From Pedobacter sp. MC2016-15 (GTDB taxonomy: Bacteria > Bacteroidota > Bacteroidia > Sphingobacteriales > Sphingobacteriaceae), in contig NZ_JAPIVS010000001.1 of assembly GCF_026239695.1 (NCBI RefSeq), positions 682,001 to 746,000 of the forward strand: 64,000 nt of DNA, written 5' to 3'. The position numbers and the translations under genes were made by a program. Positions 1-8,348 of the stretch are shown here, piece by piece (position 1 is the first letter of the stretch; each line of letters opens with the position of its first letter). Under the pieces are notes generated by a model. It ran no database searches, had not been told where the DNA came from, and was given only the letters and a program-made list of their open reading frames with translations.

Positions 1-210
1 GCATCTATCAAATCCGCTTACCAGCGAAGAGCATCAGATCAGCGCTACAAGACCTTTCTTCAAGCCTCACAACTGTACAGCAGCATGTTCTATAACAGAC
101 GTGAACTAAAAGGAAACAGCAAAGACCTGGAAAGACTCAGCAAATCACTCGAGGATTGTAAACTTTCTACCACTCAGCTCAGGCAGAGCATCGGTAACCA
201 GAACAGATAA
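1..210 (+). CDS. tssO: TssO-like T6SSiii protein, C-terminal fragment
   Basis: The window opens inside a reading frame (frame 1) that ends with TAA at 208-210; only the last 69 residues are present. The fragment is polar, rich in Ser, Gln, Arg and Lys, with no membrane segment, and looks like an alpha-helical coiled tail. Assignment rests mainly on position: it lies 19 bp before a membrane-anchored PKD protein and then tssR, which fits the tssN-O-P-Q-R block known from Bacteroidota T6SS subtype iii, where TssO is an inner-membrane protein with a helical periplasmic part. It could also be the tail of another member of this block such as TssQ. Seen: the open frame. Inferred: the name. Confidence 0.5.
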   Translation, partial: ASIKSAYQRRASDQRYKTFLQASQLYSSMFYNRRELKGNSKDLERLSKSLEDCKLSTTQLRQSIGNQNR

Positions 211-229
211 CATTTATTATAAATTCCAT

Positions 230-1180
230 ATGTCCGACACGACCATCAAACAGGGAAAATCAGTCAGCAGCAATTCACAGGGATATTTCCTGCTCTACAT
301 TTTCATTGCCATCCTGCTGCTAACCGCCATTATCTTTATTTTTAAAACTTCCTTTTTTGCGCAGCCTGCAATTGACGCCAGGATACTTAAAGATGAGCTG
401 TATCTGAACGAAAAAATCGTATTTGCCGACAATACGCGAAATGGCAAAACATGGCTCTGGGAGTTTGGTAACGGGGAACATGCTGCCACGCAGAATGGCA
501 GTTATCAATATCATAAATCCGGCTCCTACATAGTGAGGCTGACCGTGAACGGCTCCCTGAGGCAACAGTTTCCTGTAACAGTAAGAGATACGCTGACCGC
601 AGTGCCCGACACATCAATCACTATCAGTGGCCCAACCTCGGGTGTAGTGAATGAAGAAGTGAGGCTCGAAGCAGAGGGCAGGGCCAATCAGTTTGAATGG
701 TATTTTGGAGAAACCAGCAGACTGGATGTGAAGGGTAAAACAGCGCTGTACACCTTCCACAAACCGGGAAAGTACCTGGTGAAACTTCGGACAGACAGAA
801 ACCTGAAAGCCAGCTACCACACTTTATTTATTACTGACCCGGTTGCGGTTCTGGATACAGATATCGTGATTCCCGGTGAAGGTGAACGTAAGATTATTGA
901 CGATATCAGGGCGCGTTTACAGGCGATTGCAAATGGGGCCGACTTCAATTCAAATTATTATTATCTGACGCGCACTTACCTCTGCAATAACGAAAAGGTA
1001 TCTGTCGCCATCGAACAGGACAGCCTGCGTAAAACGTCTGACTTCTACTCCTACTGCATGGGGCTCACCTTTGGAGGAGAGATCAGCGTGGATAAGGCGC
1101 AGCTGAATATCAGCCCGAATTCGCCCTGCGCAACCTTATTAAATATTAAACAGCACTCTGCCAGAGTACTCAAAAAATAG
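230..1180 (+). CDS. tssP: TssP-like T6SSiii inner-membrane protein with two PKD-like domains
   Basis: The 316-residue protein has a short cytoplasmic N-terminus, one strongly hydrophobic segment at about residues 20-45, and a periplasmic part. Two PKD-like beta-sandwich domains are visible: about 50-118, with the WEFGNG and YHKSGSYIVRLTV signatures, and about 130-203, with WYFGE and YTFHKPGKYLVKL. About 110 residues with three Cys follow. In subtype iii T6SS the trans-envelope complex is built from TssN, Q, O, P and R in place of TssJ/L/M; a single-pass protein with PKD folds next to tssR is best read as TssP. The stop is 2 bp before the tssR start, so the two are co-transcribed and probably coupled. 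Membrane topology and PKD folds are read from sequence; the Tss letter is inferred from synteny. Confidence 0.65.
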   Translation: MSDTTIKQGKSVSSNSQGYFLLYIFIAILLLTAIIFIFKTSFFAQPAIDARILKDELYLNEKIVFADNTRNGKTWLWEFGNGEHAATQNGSYQYHKSGSYIVRLTVNGSLRQQFPVTVRDTLTAVPDTSITISGPTSGVVNEEVRLEAEGRANQFEWYFGETSRLDVKGKTALYTFHKPGKYLVKLRTDRNLKASYHTLFITDPVAVLDTDIVIPGEGERKIIDDIRARLQAIANGADFNSNYYYLTRTYLCNNEKVSVAIEQDSLRKTSDFYSYCMGLTFGGEISVDKAQLNISPNSPCATLLNIKQHSARVLKK

Positions 1181-1182
1181 AC

Positions 1183-3495
1183 ATGAAAAAAAACATCTGT
1201 ATCCTATTCCTACTTTTGACCCCTGTTTCCTTGCTGATGGCTCAGTCCGGCTCACCTACAGCTTTCGGAAAGAAGGTAAAATATATGCCTCAAAGCAAAA
1301 CTCCCTGGATCATCTTCTCAGACAGGGACGACAACAATACTACCACCGTACCCGGAGGAAGCCTGGTGATGAAAAAACTCGCTTTCATGGAGCCCTTCTA
1401 CGTGTCTGCAGAGAAAAATGGCTTTGTCAAACTCGTACGGTACCAGCCCGGAATCCTGAAAGGCAGAAAGATTATGGACAAGAAAATGATCCAGAGTTAT
1501 GGATGGATAGCGAAATCAAAAATGCTGCTCCGGCAGCGGTCCGACATCAACCGGCAGTCAGGTTTCGCCGAAAAGTCGATTGCTATCATCAGCGGCCCGG
1601 GACCGCTGACAGTGCCAGCTGCTTATTACGACCAAACCGACTCTGTCTATGTATACAATTCTCCGGAACTGAAGAAACAGCGCAGTAAAATCAGGCTTCA
1701 TGAAATTAATTATATCTTCAAAAAAACTGAAGACGGACAAAGGTATCTGATTGGAAATGAAGAACAACTGGTGGCCGACAGTGCGAAAAGAAGCATCTAT
1801 GGCTGGGTAGCTGCTGATGCCGTTCACAATTGGGGTCAGCGCCTGTACATCTCTCCTGCTCAGCCAGAAACAGAGGAGCAAACTGATTCTGCATCGATGA
1901 CGATCCATCATCAACATGGCGACCCCTTATTAAAAACCGAAGACATGCTGCTGAAGAGCAGCCCGGTGATTGCCGACCAGGGATCTAAAGGACTGCTCAT
2001 GGGAAAAGCGGCGGATGTGTATGACAAATCAGGCAATAGCCTGGTGACCATTAACGGCGCTTTACTCAATTACCCTACCTATCTGAACATCAGGAAAAAC
2101 ATACACAAGGTAAATGTCATATTTGTGATCGATGGTGGCAGTACGATGGCCCGATATTTTTCGGGTTTAACCAACACCATCCATTCATTCGATCATATTT
2201 TCAGTGAATACCGAAAAATACAGCAACTGAAATTTGGCGCAGTTGTCTACAGAGATGATCAGAATTGCGAATCCCGGGGTTTATCTGTTAACCCCTTGTC
2301 GTCAGATTACCGTCAGCTGACAAGTTTCCTGGCAACAGAAGCCGTAAAGACCCAGCAGTGTAACGGAATCATCGGGTCGCAACCTGTATATGAAGGCATC
2401 AGGGCGGCCCTTGATACATTAAAAAAACATCCTTTTGAAACCAATCTGGTCGTGTTAATTGGAAGTACGGGAGATCAGACGAGTACCGCATCCCAGGCAA
2501 AATTCAAAGAGCTCACCGCATATTTTGGGGACACAGACGCGCGACTGCTGGCCATCCAGGTATACAGCGACTATAATCAGATATTCAATAATTTTGTGTT
2601 GCAGTCAAAGAAACTGGTTTCCGATGCGGCGATGATCTCCGCTGAACGCAAAAAGAGCTTCCTGGTGAAAGGGGAAGGGCTCATTGGTACGCAAGCCTAC
2701 AACACTACGCAACCAGACTCCATCTCCTACTATCTTGATTATCCGGAGAATAGCCTCATACAGGGTGGCGTGGTCTTCCCTACCAAGGGCTCTGTAAACT
2801 CCAGCAAGTCGATGAACATCGCGTTAAAGCGTTTCCTGAAGGAGAGCAATCAGGATATCACCGCACAGATCAGCTCACTGGACAGCGCTTTCCGTCTGGC
2901 CGGTATCACGCGCAAAAACCTGTCACCAATGATTGAACGCCAGCTACCGGCACCTGTTTCCGAAAATACGGCAGATCAGATGCCGCATAATGCCTTTAAA
3001 TACTACCTGACTGATGATGCCGCGCAGGATGTGGTAGAAAAAAACCGGGATCTATTGCAGTACTCCCTGATCCTGAGTGATGCAGAGTTCAGACAATTGA
3101 ATGAAATCATGTCATTAATGATGGGTCAGAACCTGCAGGCAGATCAATCCTCCTTCAGGAGGAAACTGGTGAGGAATTATTTCAACATCCTGCAACGCAA
3201 CCTGGATCTGAAAATTTCACGTGGGAAGATCAAAGCCATGAGCCTCTCTCAATATCTCAAATCTGCGACGGGCATGCCATTGAAGAATCAAACTGCAGAC
3301 AAGTATACCGTACGCGACCTGAAAGGTCATATGCCGCAGCGGGATTTCGAAAACTGGATCAGGTTTCTGCTCAATGCAGACAGCAATATCAAACGCGTAA
3401 CACAAACAGGAGAGCAGTTTATCTCAAACGGCAAGACCTATTACCATATCACAGAGCAAAATTTCAGCACACAAACAGAACAGCAAAACCCATAG
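1183..3495 (+). CDS. tssR: TssR, vWA-domain T6SSiii envelope protein
   Basis: The 770-residue protein starts with a signal peptide (MKKNICILFLLLTPVSLLMA, cleavage before Gln), so it is exported. The N-terminal 250 residues resemble SH3-like beta modules. A von Willebrand A fold starts near residue 310 (VNVIFVIDGGSTMARYF), followed by a helical C-terminus to 770. The MIDAS motif is degenerate: DGGST replaces DxSxS, and the later Asp site reads IGSTGD. Metal-dependent binding is therefore uncertain. TssR is a signature component of Bacteroidota T6SSiii and is part of the TssNQOPR membrane complex. The stop codon abuts the ATG of clpV with no spacer, a sign of translational coupling. Family assignment is strong from length, vWA domain and neighbours. 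Confidence 0.85.
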   Translation: MKKNICILFLLLTPVSLLMAQSGSPTAFGKKVKYMPQSKTPWIIFSDRDDNNTTTVPGGSLVMKKLAFMEPFYVSAEKNGFVKLVRYQPGILKGRKIMDKKMIQSYGWIAKSKMLLRQRSDINRQSGFAEKSIAIISGPGPLTVPAAYYDQTDSVYVYNSPELKKQRSKIRLHEINYIFKKTEDGQRYLIGNEEQLVADSAKRSIYGWVAADAVHNWGQRLYISPAQPETEEQTDSASMTIHHQHGDPLLKTEDMLLKSSPVIADQGSKGLLMGKAADVYDKSGNSLVTINGALLNYPTYLNIRKNIHKVNVIFVIDGGSTMARYFSGLTNTIHSFDHIFSEYRKIQQLKFGAVVYRDDQNCESRGLSVNPLSSDYRQLTSFLATEAVKTQQCNGIIGSQPVYEGIRAALDTLKKHPFETNLVVLIGSTGDQTSTASQAKFKELTAYFGDTDARLLAIQVYSDYNQIFNNFVLQSKKLVSDAAMISAERKKSFLVKGEGLIGTQAYNTTQPDSISYYLDYPENSLIQGGVVFPTKGSVNSSKSMNIALKRFLKESNQDITAQISSLDSAFRLAGITRKNLSPMIERQLPAPVSENTADQMPHNAFKYYLTDDAAQDVVEKNRDLLQYSLILSDAEFRQLNEIMSLMMGQNLQADQSSFRRKLVRNYFNILQRNLDLKISRGKIKAMSLSQYLKSATGMPLKNQTADKYTVRDLKGHMPQRDFENWIRFLLNADSNIKRVTQTGEQFISNGKTYYHITEQNFSTQTEQQNP

Positions 3496-5991
3496 ATGAT
3501 GAGCCTAAGCAATATTAACGAATCTGTAAAATTTAGTATCAGGGTGGCACAGGCAACTGCACGGGAGTACTTTCATTCAGTATTTAGCCCTCCCCATCTG
3601 CTGAAAGGACTCATGCACAAAGACGCAGGTCTGCACAGCCTTTTGCTGGCCCTGGGCAAAGACATAGATTACCTGAGCGACTGGGCAGAAGTTAGGATTG
3701 AAGAATTGCCCAAAGGCACTGCTCCGCAGGACGAAATCATCGGCAGTGAGGAGATTCCCGCCATCTTTGACGCAGCTGATGTAGTGAGAATCAAACTTGG
3801 GCTTGATCTGATCACCTCCGTTTGTGTCCTCACTGCCTTATGCAAACCTACCGTCGGATTCTCTCCCGAACAGCTGAAGTCTTTCCCCCTTAAAGAAAGG
3901 GAATTACTGGACTTCTACCTGAGCGATCAGGAAGTAAAGCAGGCGATCTCCGCTCCTGCGGCCGGCAACGCAGCTCCTTCAACAAACGCATTGTACAAAT
4001 ATGGTGTAGACAGGATCGCGATGGCCCGCGAAGGTAAAACCGATCCGATTATCGGCAGGGACAGGGAAACAAGAATGATCATGGAGATCCTCTGCCGCAG
4101 AACCAAACCCAACGTCATCATTACCGGCGATGCCGGCGTTGGCAAAACAGCACTGATTGATGGCTTTGCGCAGGATATTATCAGCGCTGAGGTGCCTGAA
4201 CGCTTAAAAGGTATCCAGCTGTTTGAGCTCGACCTGGGATCGCTCATCGCCGGAGCCTCCTACAAAGGAGAAATAGAAGACAGACTAAAAAACATCATCA
4301 GAGAGATTAAACAGTTTGATAAAGCAGTTTTGTTTATCGATGAAATTCATACGCTACTGGACCCAAAAGGCCCTATCGGCAGTGGTGCCGGCAATTTATT
4401 AAAACCAGAGCTTGCAAGAGGGGCCATCACGGTGATCGGGGCAACGACCATAGAGGAGTACCGCAAACTCATAGAACCGGAACAGGCATTCAGCAGAAGG
4501 TTCGAAGTCTTACAGGTTGCCGAACCCACTGAAATATCGGCAATAAAGATGCTGGAAAAGCTGAAAACCAGCTATGAAGAGCATCATGGATTAAAGATTT
4601 CAGCTGAGGCCATCCCGGAATGTGTACGACTGGCAAAGAGGTACATGAAAGACCGCAGGCTTCCCGATTCAGCATTTGACCTCCTCGACCGTACCATGGC
4701 GGCGATAAAAATGATGAACGATACTTCAGAAAACGTTCTCGAAGGCCTTTCGTTACAACTGAGTCACCTGATCGCCAATAAGCAGGAAAACTCAGTGGCA
4801 GAACACCGCTGGCTACTGAGTTTGCTTCAGGACAAAATCAGTCCGGTATTGCTGGGTCAGCTTAACAATGAAACGCAGCCTGAGTCCTTTGAAAAAGCAG
4901 AAGAATATCAGGCCTATACCAGCAAAATCCTGGCAGAGCTGCAGGCTTTGGCCCTGCACAAAGTAGAACAGGTTGTAAAACAAGATATTGCTGCCGTAGT
5001 TTCTTATAAGACCGGCATTCCCATGGGTAAGATTCAGGCACAGGAGAAGGAAAAGTTGCTCAATATTGAACAATCACTGAAACGCAGGGTTGTCGGGCAG
5101 GATCAGGCGGTTAAATCCATCTCTGATGCTATTCTCGAATCCAGAAGCGGCCTCAACAAAAAAGGTCAGCCCATAGGCTCTTTTTTTCTGCTTGGTCCTA
5201 CAGGCACCGGTAAAACCGAACTCGCGAAATCTATAGCCGAGTTCCTGTTCAATGATGAAAAGGCCATGATCCGCTTTGACATGTCCGAGTTTAAAGAAGA
5301 ACATTCAGCAGCATTATTATATGGAGCTCCGCCCGGATATGTGGGTTATGAAGAAGGAGGATTGCTGGTCAACAAAATCCGGCAGCAGCCCTATTCTGTA
5401 TTGCTGTTCGACGAGATCGAGAAAGCCCACCCTTCAGTTTTTGACACCTTCCTGCAGATCCTGGACGAAGGGCATATGCATGACAGACTCGGTAAAGAGG
5501 GTGATTTTTCAAATTCCCTGGTACTGTTCACCTCCAATATTGGCAGTGAATGGATCGCTGCCGAGGCGGAGAAGGGAACTTATCCGGCCTCCCGCCAATT
5601 GCTGGAGATCATGTCTGCCCATTTCCGTCCGGAGTTCCTCGCCCGCTTGTCAGAGATCGTGCCTTTCGTTCCGATTACGAAATCGAATGTGGTCAGGATC
5701 TTCGAAATCCAGCTACAGAGCCTGATTGAAGCCCTCCACAGGCAAGGAATCGAGCTTTTAATAGATGAGGACGCAAAGAAAATGCTTGCTCTCAGTGGAT
5801 TTACGCCCAGGTATGGCGCCAGACAATTGTCTGCTGTGATACGCCAGGAACTGAGAAGACCTATATCAAAATATATCATCTCGGGTGAGCTGAAGAAAGG
5901 CCAGAGCATCATCATCAGCAAACATCTTACTGAAGATCGCCTGGAATGGGCAATCACAACGCAAATAACACAAGAATTTATTCATCCCTAA
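3496..5991 (+). CDS. tssH: T6SS sheath-recycling AAA+ ATPase ClpV/TssH
   Basis: The 831-residue Clp/Hsp100 ATPase disassembles the contracted TssB-TssC sheath so that it can fire again. It has a Clp-N domain (about 1-150) that recognises the sheath, then a first AAA module with Walker A GDAGVGKT near residue 212 and Walker B VLFIDEIHT. A short middle region follows, then a second AAA module with Walker A GPTGTGKTE near 567, Walker B VLLFDEIEKAHP and a C-terminal D2-small domain. Both ATPase sites look intact. Placement directly before tssB and tssC rather than in a stress operon argues for ClpV rather than ClpB. Two Met codons in tandem start the frame right after the tssR stop; either could be used. 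Confidence 0.92.
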   Translation: MMSLSNINESVKFSIRVAQATAREYFHSVFSPPHLLKGLMHKDAGLHSLLLALGKDIDYLSDWAEVRIEELPKGTAPQDEIIGSEEIPAIFDAADVVRIKLGLDLITSVCVLTALCKPTVGFSPEQLKSFPLKERELLDFYLSDQEVKQAISAPAAGNAAPSTNALYKYGVDRIAMAREGKTDPIIGRDRETRMIMEILCRRTKPNVIITGDAGVGKTALIDGFAQDIISAEVPERLKGIQLFELDLGSLIAGASYKGEIEDRLKNIIREIKQFDKAVLFIDEIHTLLDPKGPIGSGAGNLLKPELARGAITVIGATTIEEYRKLIEPEQAFSRRFEVLQVAEPTEISAIKMLEKLKTSYEEHHGLKISAEAIPECVRLAKRYMKDRRLPDSAFDLLDRTMAAIKMMNDTSENVLEGLSLQLSHLIANKQENSVAEHRWLLSLLQDKISPVLLGQLNNETQPESFEKAEEYQAYTSKILAELQALALHKVEQVVKQDIAAVVSYKTGIPMGKIQAQEKEKLLNIEQSLKRRVVGQDQAVKSISDAILESRSGLNKKGQPIGSFFLLGPTGTGKTELAKSIAEFLFNDEKAMIRFDMSEFKEEHSAALLYGAPPGYVGYEEGGLLVNKIRQQPYSVLLFDEIEKAHPSVFDTFLQILDEGHMHDRLGKEGDFSNSLVLFTSNIGSEWIAAEAEKGTYPASRQLLEIMSAHFRPEFLARLSEIVPFVPITKSNVVRIFEIQLQSLIEALHRQGIELLIDEDAKKMLALSGFTPRYGARQLSAVIRQELRRPISKYIISGELKKGQSIIISKHLTEDRLEWAITTQITQEFIHP

Positions 5992-6001
5992 TTCAAAGAC
6001 T

Positions 6002-6448
6002 ATGTTCAACTATGAAATTGGCGGTAACGAACGAAGAGTAGACACTTCAGAAGCGTTCGGAGATATCGCACACAACAAAACCCTGTTTATACAGAAACTG
6101 ACTGATGCAGAGCAGCTGAAACCTGAAAAGGTGGAAGGATTGAAAACTGTGCAGGACGTATTCAACCATTATAAACCTGCCGTCACTGCGGCCTTTGAAA
6201 AGTACGATGGCTCGCCGCTGACGGAAGCTATTCAGTTTAATACCCTGGCAGACTTCTCTGTAAAGAATATCGTAGCAAAAAGTCCATACCTCAGCAATGT
6301 AAATTTTGATAAAGAGATGTCGCTGAGCGTGATTAAACAGCTAAAAACAAATAAGGCTCTAAAGTCGACCCTCGACAATGCGGACACAAAAGATGCCTTT
6401 GTAAACACTTTGAGGGCTTTTTTAGCAGAACTCGAAGAAGCAAAATAA
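6002..6448 (+). CDS. tssB: T6SS contractile sheath small subunit TssB
   Basis: The 148-residue protein is the small subunit of the cytoplasmic contractile sheath, which wraps the Hcp tube and contracts to drive secretion. The N-terminus (FNYEIGGNERRVDTSEAFGD) and the central segment (FNTLADFSVKNIVAKSPYL) resemble the subtype iii TssB family, which is shorter than the proteobacterial form. It lies 10 bp after clpV and 34 bp before tssC, the expected gene pair, since TssB and TssC fold as an intertwined heterodimer. The charged C-terminal helix (LRAFLAELEEAK) is consistent with the handshake region. No anomaly seen. Confidence 0.88.
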   Translation: MFNYEIGGNERRVDTSEAFGDIAHNKTLFIQKLTDAEQLKPEKVEGLKTVQDVFNHYKPAVTAAFEKYDGSPLTEAIQFNTLADFSVKNIVAKSPYLSNVNFDKEMSLSVIKQLKTNKALKSTLDNADTKDAFVNTLRAFLAELEEAK

Positions 6449-6482
6449 TAGAACACTGATCATTAACTCAAAAAATAAGCAT

Positions 6483-7874
6483 ATGGCAAGCCCAGAAGAG
6501 CAACACTCATCACAGGATGACTCGCTTTCAGCAGCATACAAACCGACCGGAACAGCAAAAACCACAACCAGCCTGGGGGAGAGTCTCGACAGACTGGTTA
6601 AGGTAGGTGGCATGGACCTGCTGGAAGGCGCAATTGACGGCATACAGAATTTAAACCCCGACAGAAAAGCGCGAAAGCAGATTTTTCTGACAGGAACGGA
6701 AAAGAAAAAAGAGCGTGAGGAACTGAAAAAAAAGATCCAGGCATGGCTTGACGTGTTGGAAAACTCTGATTCTGTAGCCGCTATGACCGAAAGAAGTACA
6801 GAAAAACTACAGTCGGCAGAACAAAACCTGAACCAGAATATTGCCGCTGCACTGGAGAGCTCAAGAGAGCTGGAACAAGCCTACCGCGCAGTAAACCTCT
6901 TCTATCAGAACACAGAAACAGATAAACTGAAAAACCTCGTGGTGCTGAATGCATCTCTGGACCAGGTGAAGGATTTGGACAACCCTATTGTTGCCGACTA
7001 TGTCAGTGACGAATTGAAGCAGAATTACGACAGGCTGGACTTACGCAATAACTACTCGCTGATGGTAATCCCCGGATATGTGGGCTCCAATAAAGTAGTA
7101 GAGAAGTGGGGCAAAATCGCCTACCAGAATAAGGTAATGCTGATTACTGACTTTGCGGATCTCGATCAGCCGGATGATGTCATTGATCTGTTTACAGAAG
7201 CTAACCTTGCAGGAGCCGATGCTTTCAGGTCTAACGTTATCATGACCTGCAACTGGCTGCTGGGCAGAGGAAAGATTGCAGAAGTAGGCGAAAAGGAAGA
7301 CCTCCCCGTTCCTGGCTCTGCAGCACTGGCAGGCAAGATGTATTATACCCTCATGTCTCAGGTAACCGCCGGTAAAAAACATGGCGGAATGAACGATGTG
7401 GATGCCGTACGGTTCGACCTCAAAAAAAGTGAGATCTCGCAACTGGAGAATATTGGTTTGGTGCCGATGGTGAATGAATATGGTAAAGTCATGGCCTTTT
7501 CGGCCAAGACGCTGTTTAATGGCGACAACATCGGCATGCAAACGTACTCTGTGGTCAGGGTATTTGATTATATCACCAAAGTGCTGTTCGATTTTCTGAA
7601 CAGAAGAGCTTTCGAAAACTGGAACTCAGTGGCAGAAAGAGATCTGCGCACACAGATCACCAGGTTCCTGGACAACATCAAGGGCCCCAACCGTCTGATT
7701 GAGCGCTTCAGAATCATGCGTTTTGAACAGGACGATGAAAAGAAAGACCTGATCCACCTGGACATTCACATTACCCCCTACTTCCCTGCCAAGAGTTTCC
7801 TGGTGAAACTGGACGGCTATAAGGGCGAAGATGAAGAAACTACCTGGGCATCAGAATACAGTCAGCAAGTTTAA
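6483..7874 (+). CDS. tssC: T6SS contractile sheath large subunit TssC
   Basis: The 463-residue large sheath subunit has a polar, disordered N-terminus (about 1-30), a helical segment rich in Lys and Glu (about 60-125), and a conserved alpha/beta core with SNVIMTCNWLLGRG and KTLFNGDNIGMQTYSVVRVFDYI. The C-terminal beta part (HLDIHITPYFPAKSFLVKLDG) matches the sheath handshake domain. The length and these motifs fit the Bacteroidota TssC family. The N-terminal helix of TssC is the usual ClpV target; the 60-125 helix here is the obvious candidate, but that is inference. It is co-directional with tssB upstream and hcp 38 bp downstream. Confidence 0.88.
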   Translation: MASPEEQHSSQDDSLSAAYKPTGTAKTTTSLGESLDRLVKVGGMDLLEGAIDGIQNLNPDRKARKQIFLTGTEKKKEREELKKKIQAWLDVLENSDSVAAMTERSTEKLQSAEQNLNQNIAAALESSRELEQAYRAVNLFYQNTETDKLKNLVVLNASLDQVKDLDNPIVADYVSDELKQNYDRLDLRNNYSLMVIPGYVGSNKVVEKWGKIAYQNKVMLITDFADLDQPDDVIDLFTEANLAGADAFRSNVIMTCNWLLGRGKIAEVGEKEDLPVPGSAALAGKMYYTLMSQVTAGKKHGGMNDVDAVRFDLKKSEISQLENIGLVPMVNEYGKVMAFSAKTLFNGDNIGMQTYSVVRVFDYITKVLFDFLNRRAFENWNSVAERDLRTQITRFLDNIKGPNRLIERFRIMRFEQDDEKKDLIHLDIHITPYFPAKSFLVKLDGYKGEDEETTWASEYSQQV

Positions 7875-7912
7875 CATTAACAATTTATATATCAACATTT
7901 AAAATCAAGATT

Positions 7913-8308
7913 ATGGCAGAATTAACATCAAAAGCAGTTTTAACGGTTAAGGGAAAAGATTATGCAGTCCTCTCCTATAGTCAGTCTATGCGCAGAAATA
8001 TTGGCCAGAATGGCAAGCCCACCGGCGGAGTAATTGGCGGAGAAATCTACCTGACCGTTGATTCAGACACAGAAAGCAATGCGCTGTCTGAATACTTTTT
8101 AACCGACACAAAGTTTGACGGGACGATACAGCTTAAAAAAGCAGACACCAAGACCAACCTCAGAGACCTCAAATTCAAGGGAGCATATATTGTTTCCCTG
8201 CAGGACGCACTGTTACCGGGAAACCACCTCAGACAGGATATACATATATCTGCAGATGAGCTGACTATCGGCAGTGCCGACCACAAAAACAACTGGGAAC
8301 AGAGCTAA
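7913..8308 (+). CDS. tssD: T6SS inner-tube protein Hcp/TssD
   Basis: The 131-residue protein resembles Hcp of subtype iii. Rings of this protein stack into the tube that is propelled out of the cell and that can carry effectors. Sequence features include a first strand (AELTSKAVLTVKGKDYAVLSY), the Hcp-like RRNIGQNGKPTGGVIGGEI loop, and a C-terminal beta part ending in TIGSADHKNNWEQS. No extra C-terminal effector domain is attached. It is the last gene of the + strand T6SS block and is followed within 10 bp by a strong hairpin terminator shared with convergent vgrG. Confidence 0.88.
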   Translation: MAELTSKAVLTVKGKDYAVLSYSQSMRRNIGQNGKPTGGVIGGEIYLTVDSDTESNALSEYFLTDTKFDGTIQLKKADTKTNLRDLKFKGAYIVSLQDALLPGNHLRQDIHISADELTIGSADHKNNWEQS

Positions 8309-8315
8309 AACAGAA

Positions 8316-8345
8316 AGGGCGTTTCATATCGGAACGCCCTTTTTT
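8316..8345. terminator. bidirectional terminator between hcp and vgrG
   Basis: An 8-bp stem (AGGGCGTT 8316-8323 with AACGCCCT 8333-8340) carries a 9-nt loop and is followed by TTTTTATTTT. On the other strand, A residues before the stem give a short U-run, so it can serve hcp (+) and, less strongly, vgrG (-), whose stop lies at 8349-8351. Confidence 0.8.
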
Positions 8346-8348
8346 ATT

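Noticed and set aside
5276..5725. 149-residue + strand frame inside clpV
   Set aside because: Lies in the second AAA module in another frame; Cys/Arg/Ser-rich and without motifs.
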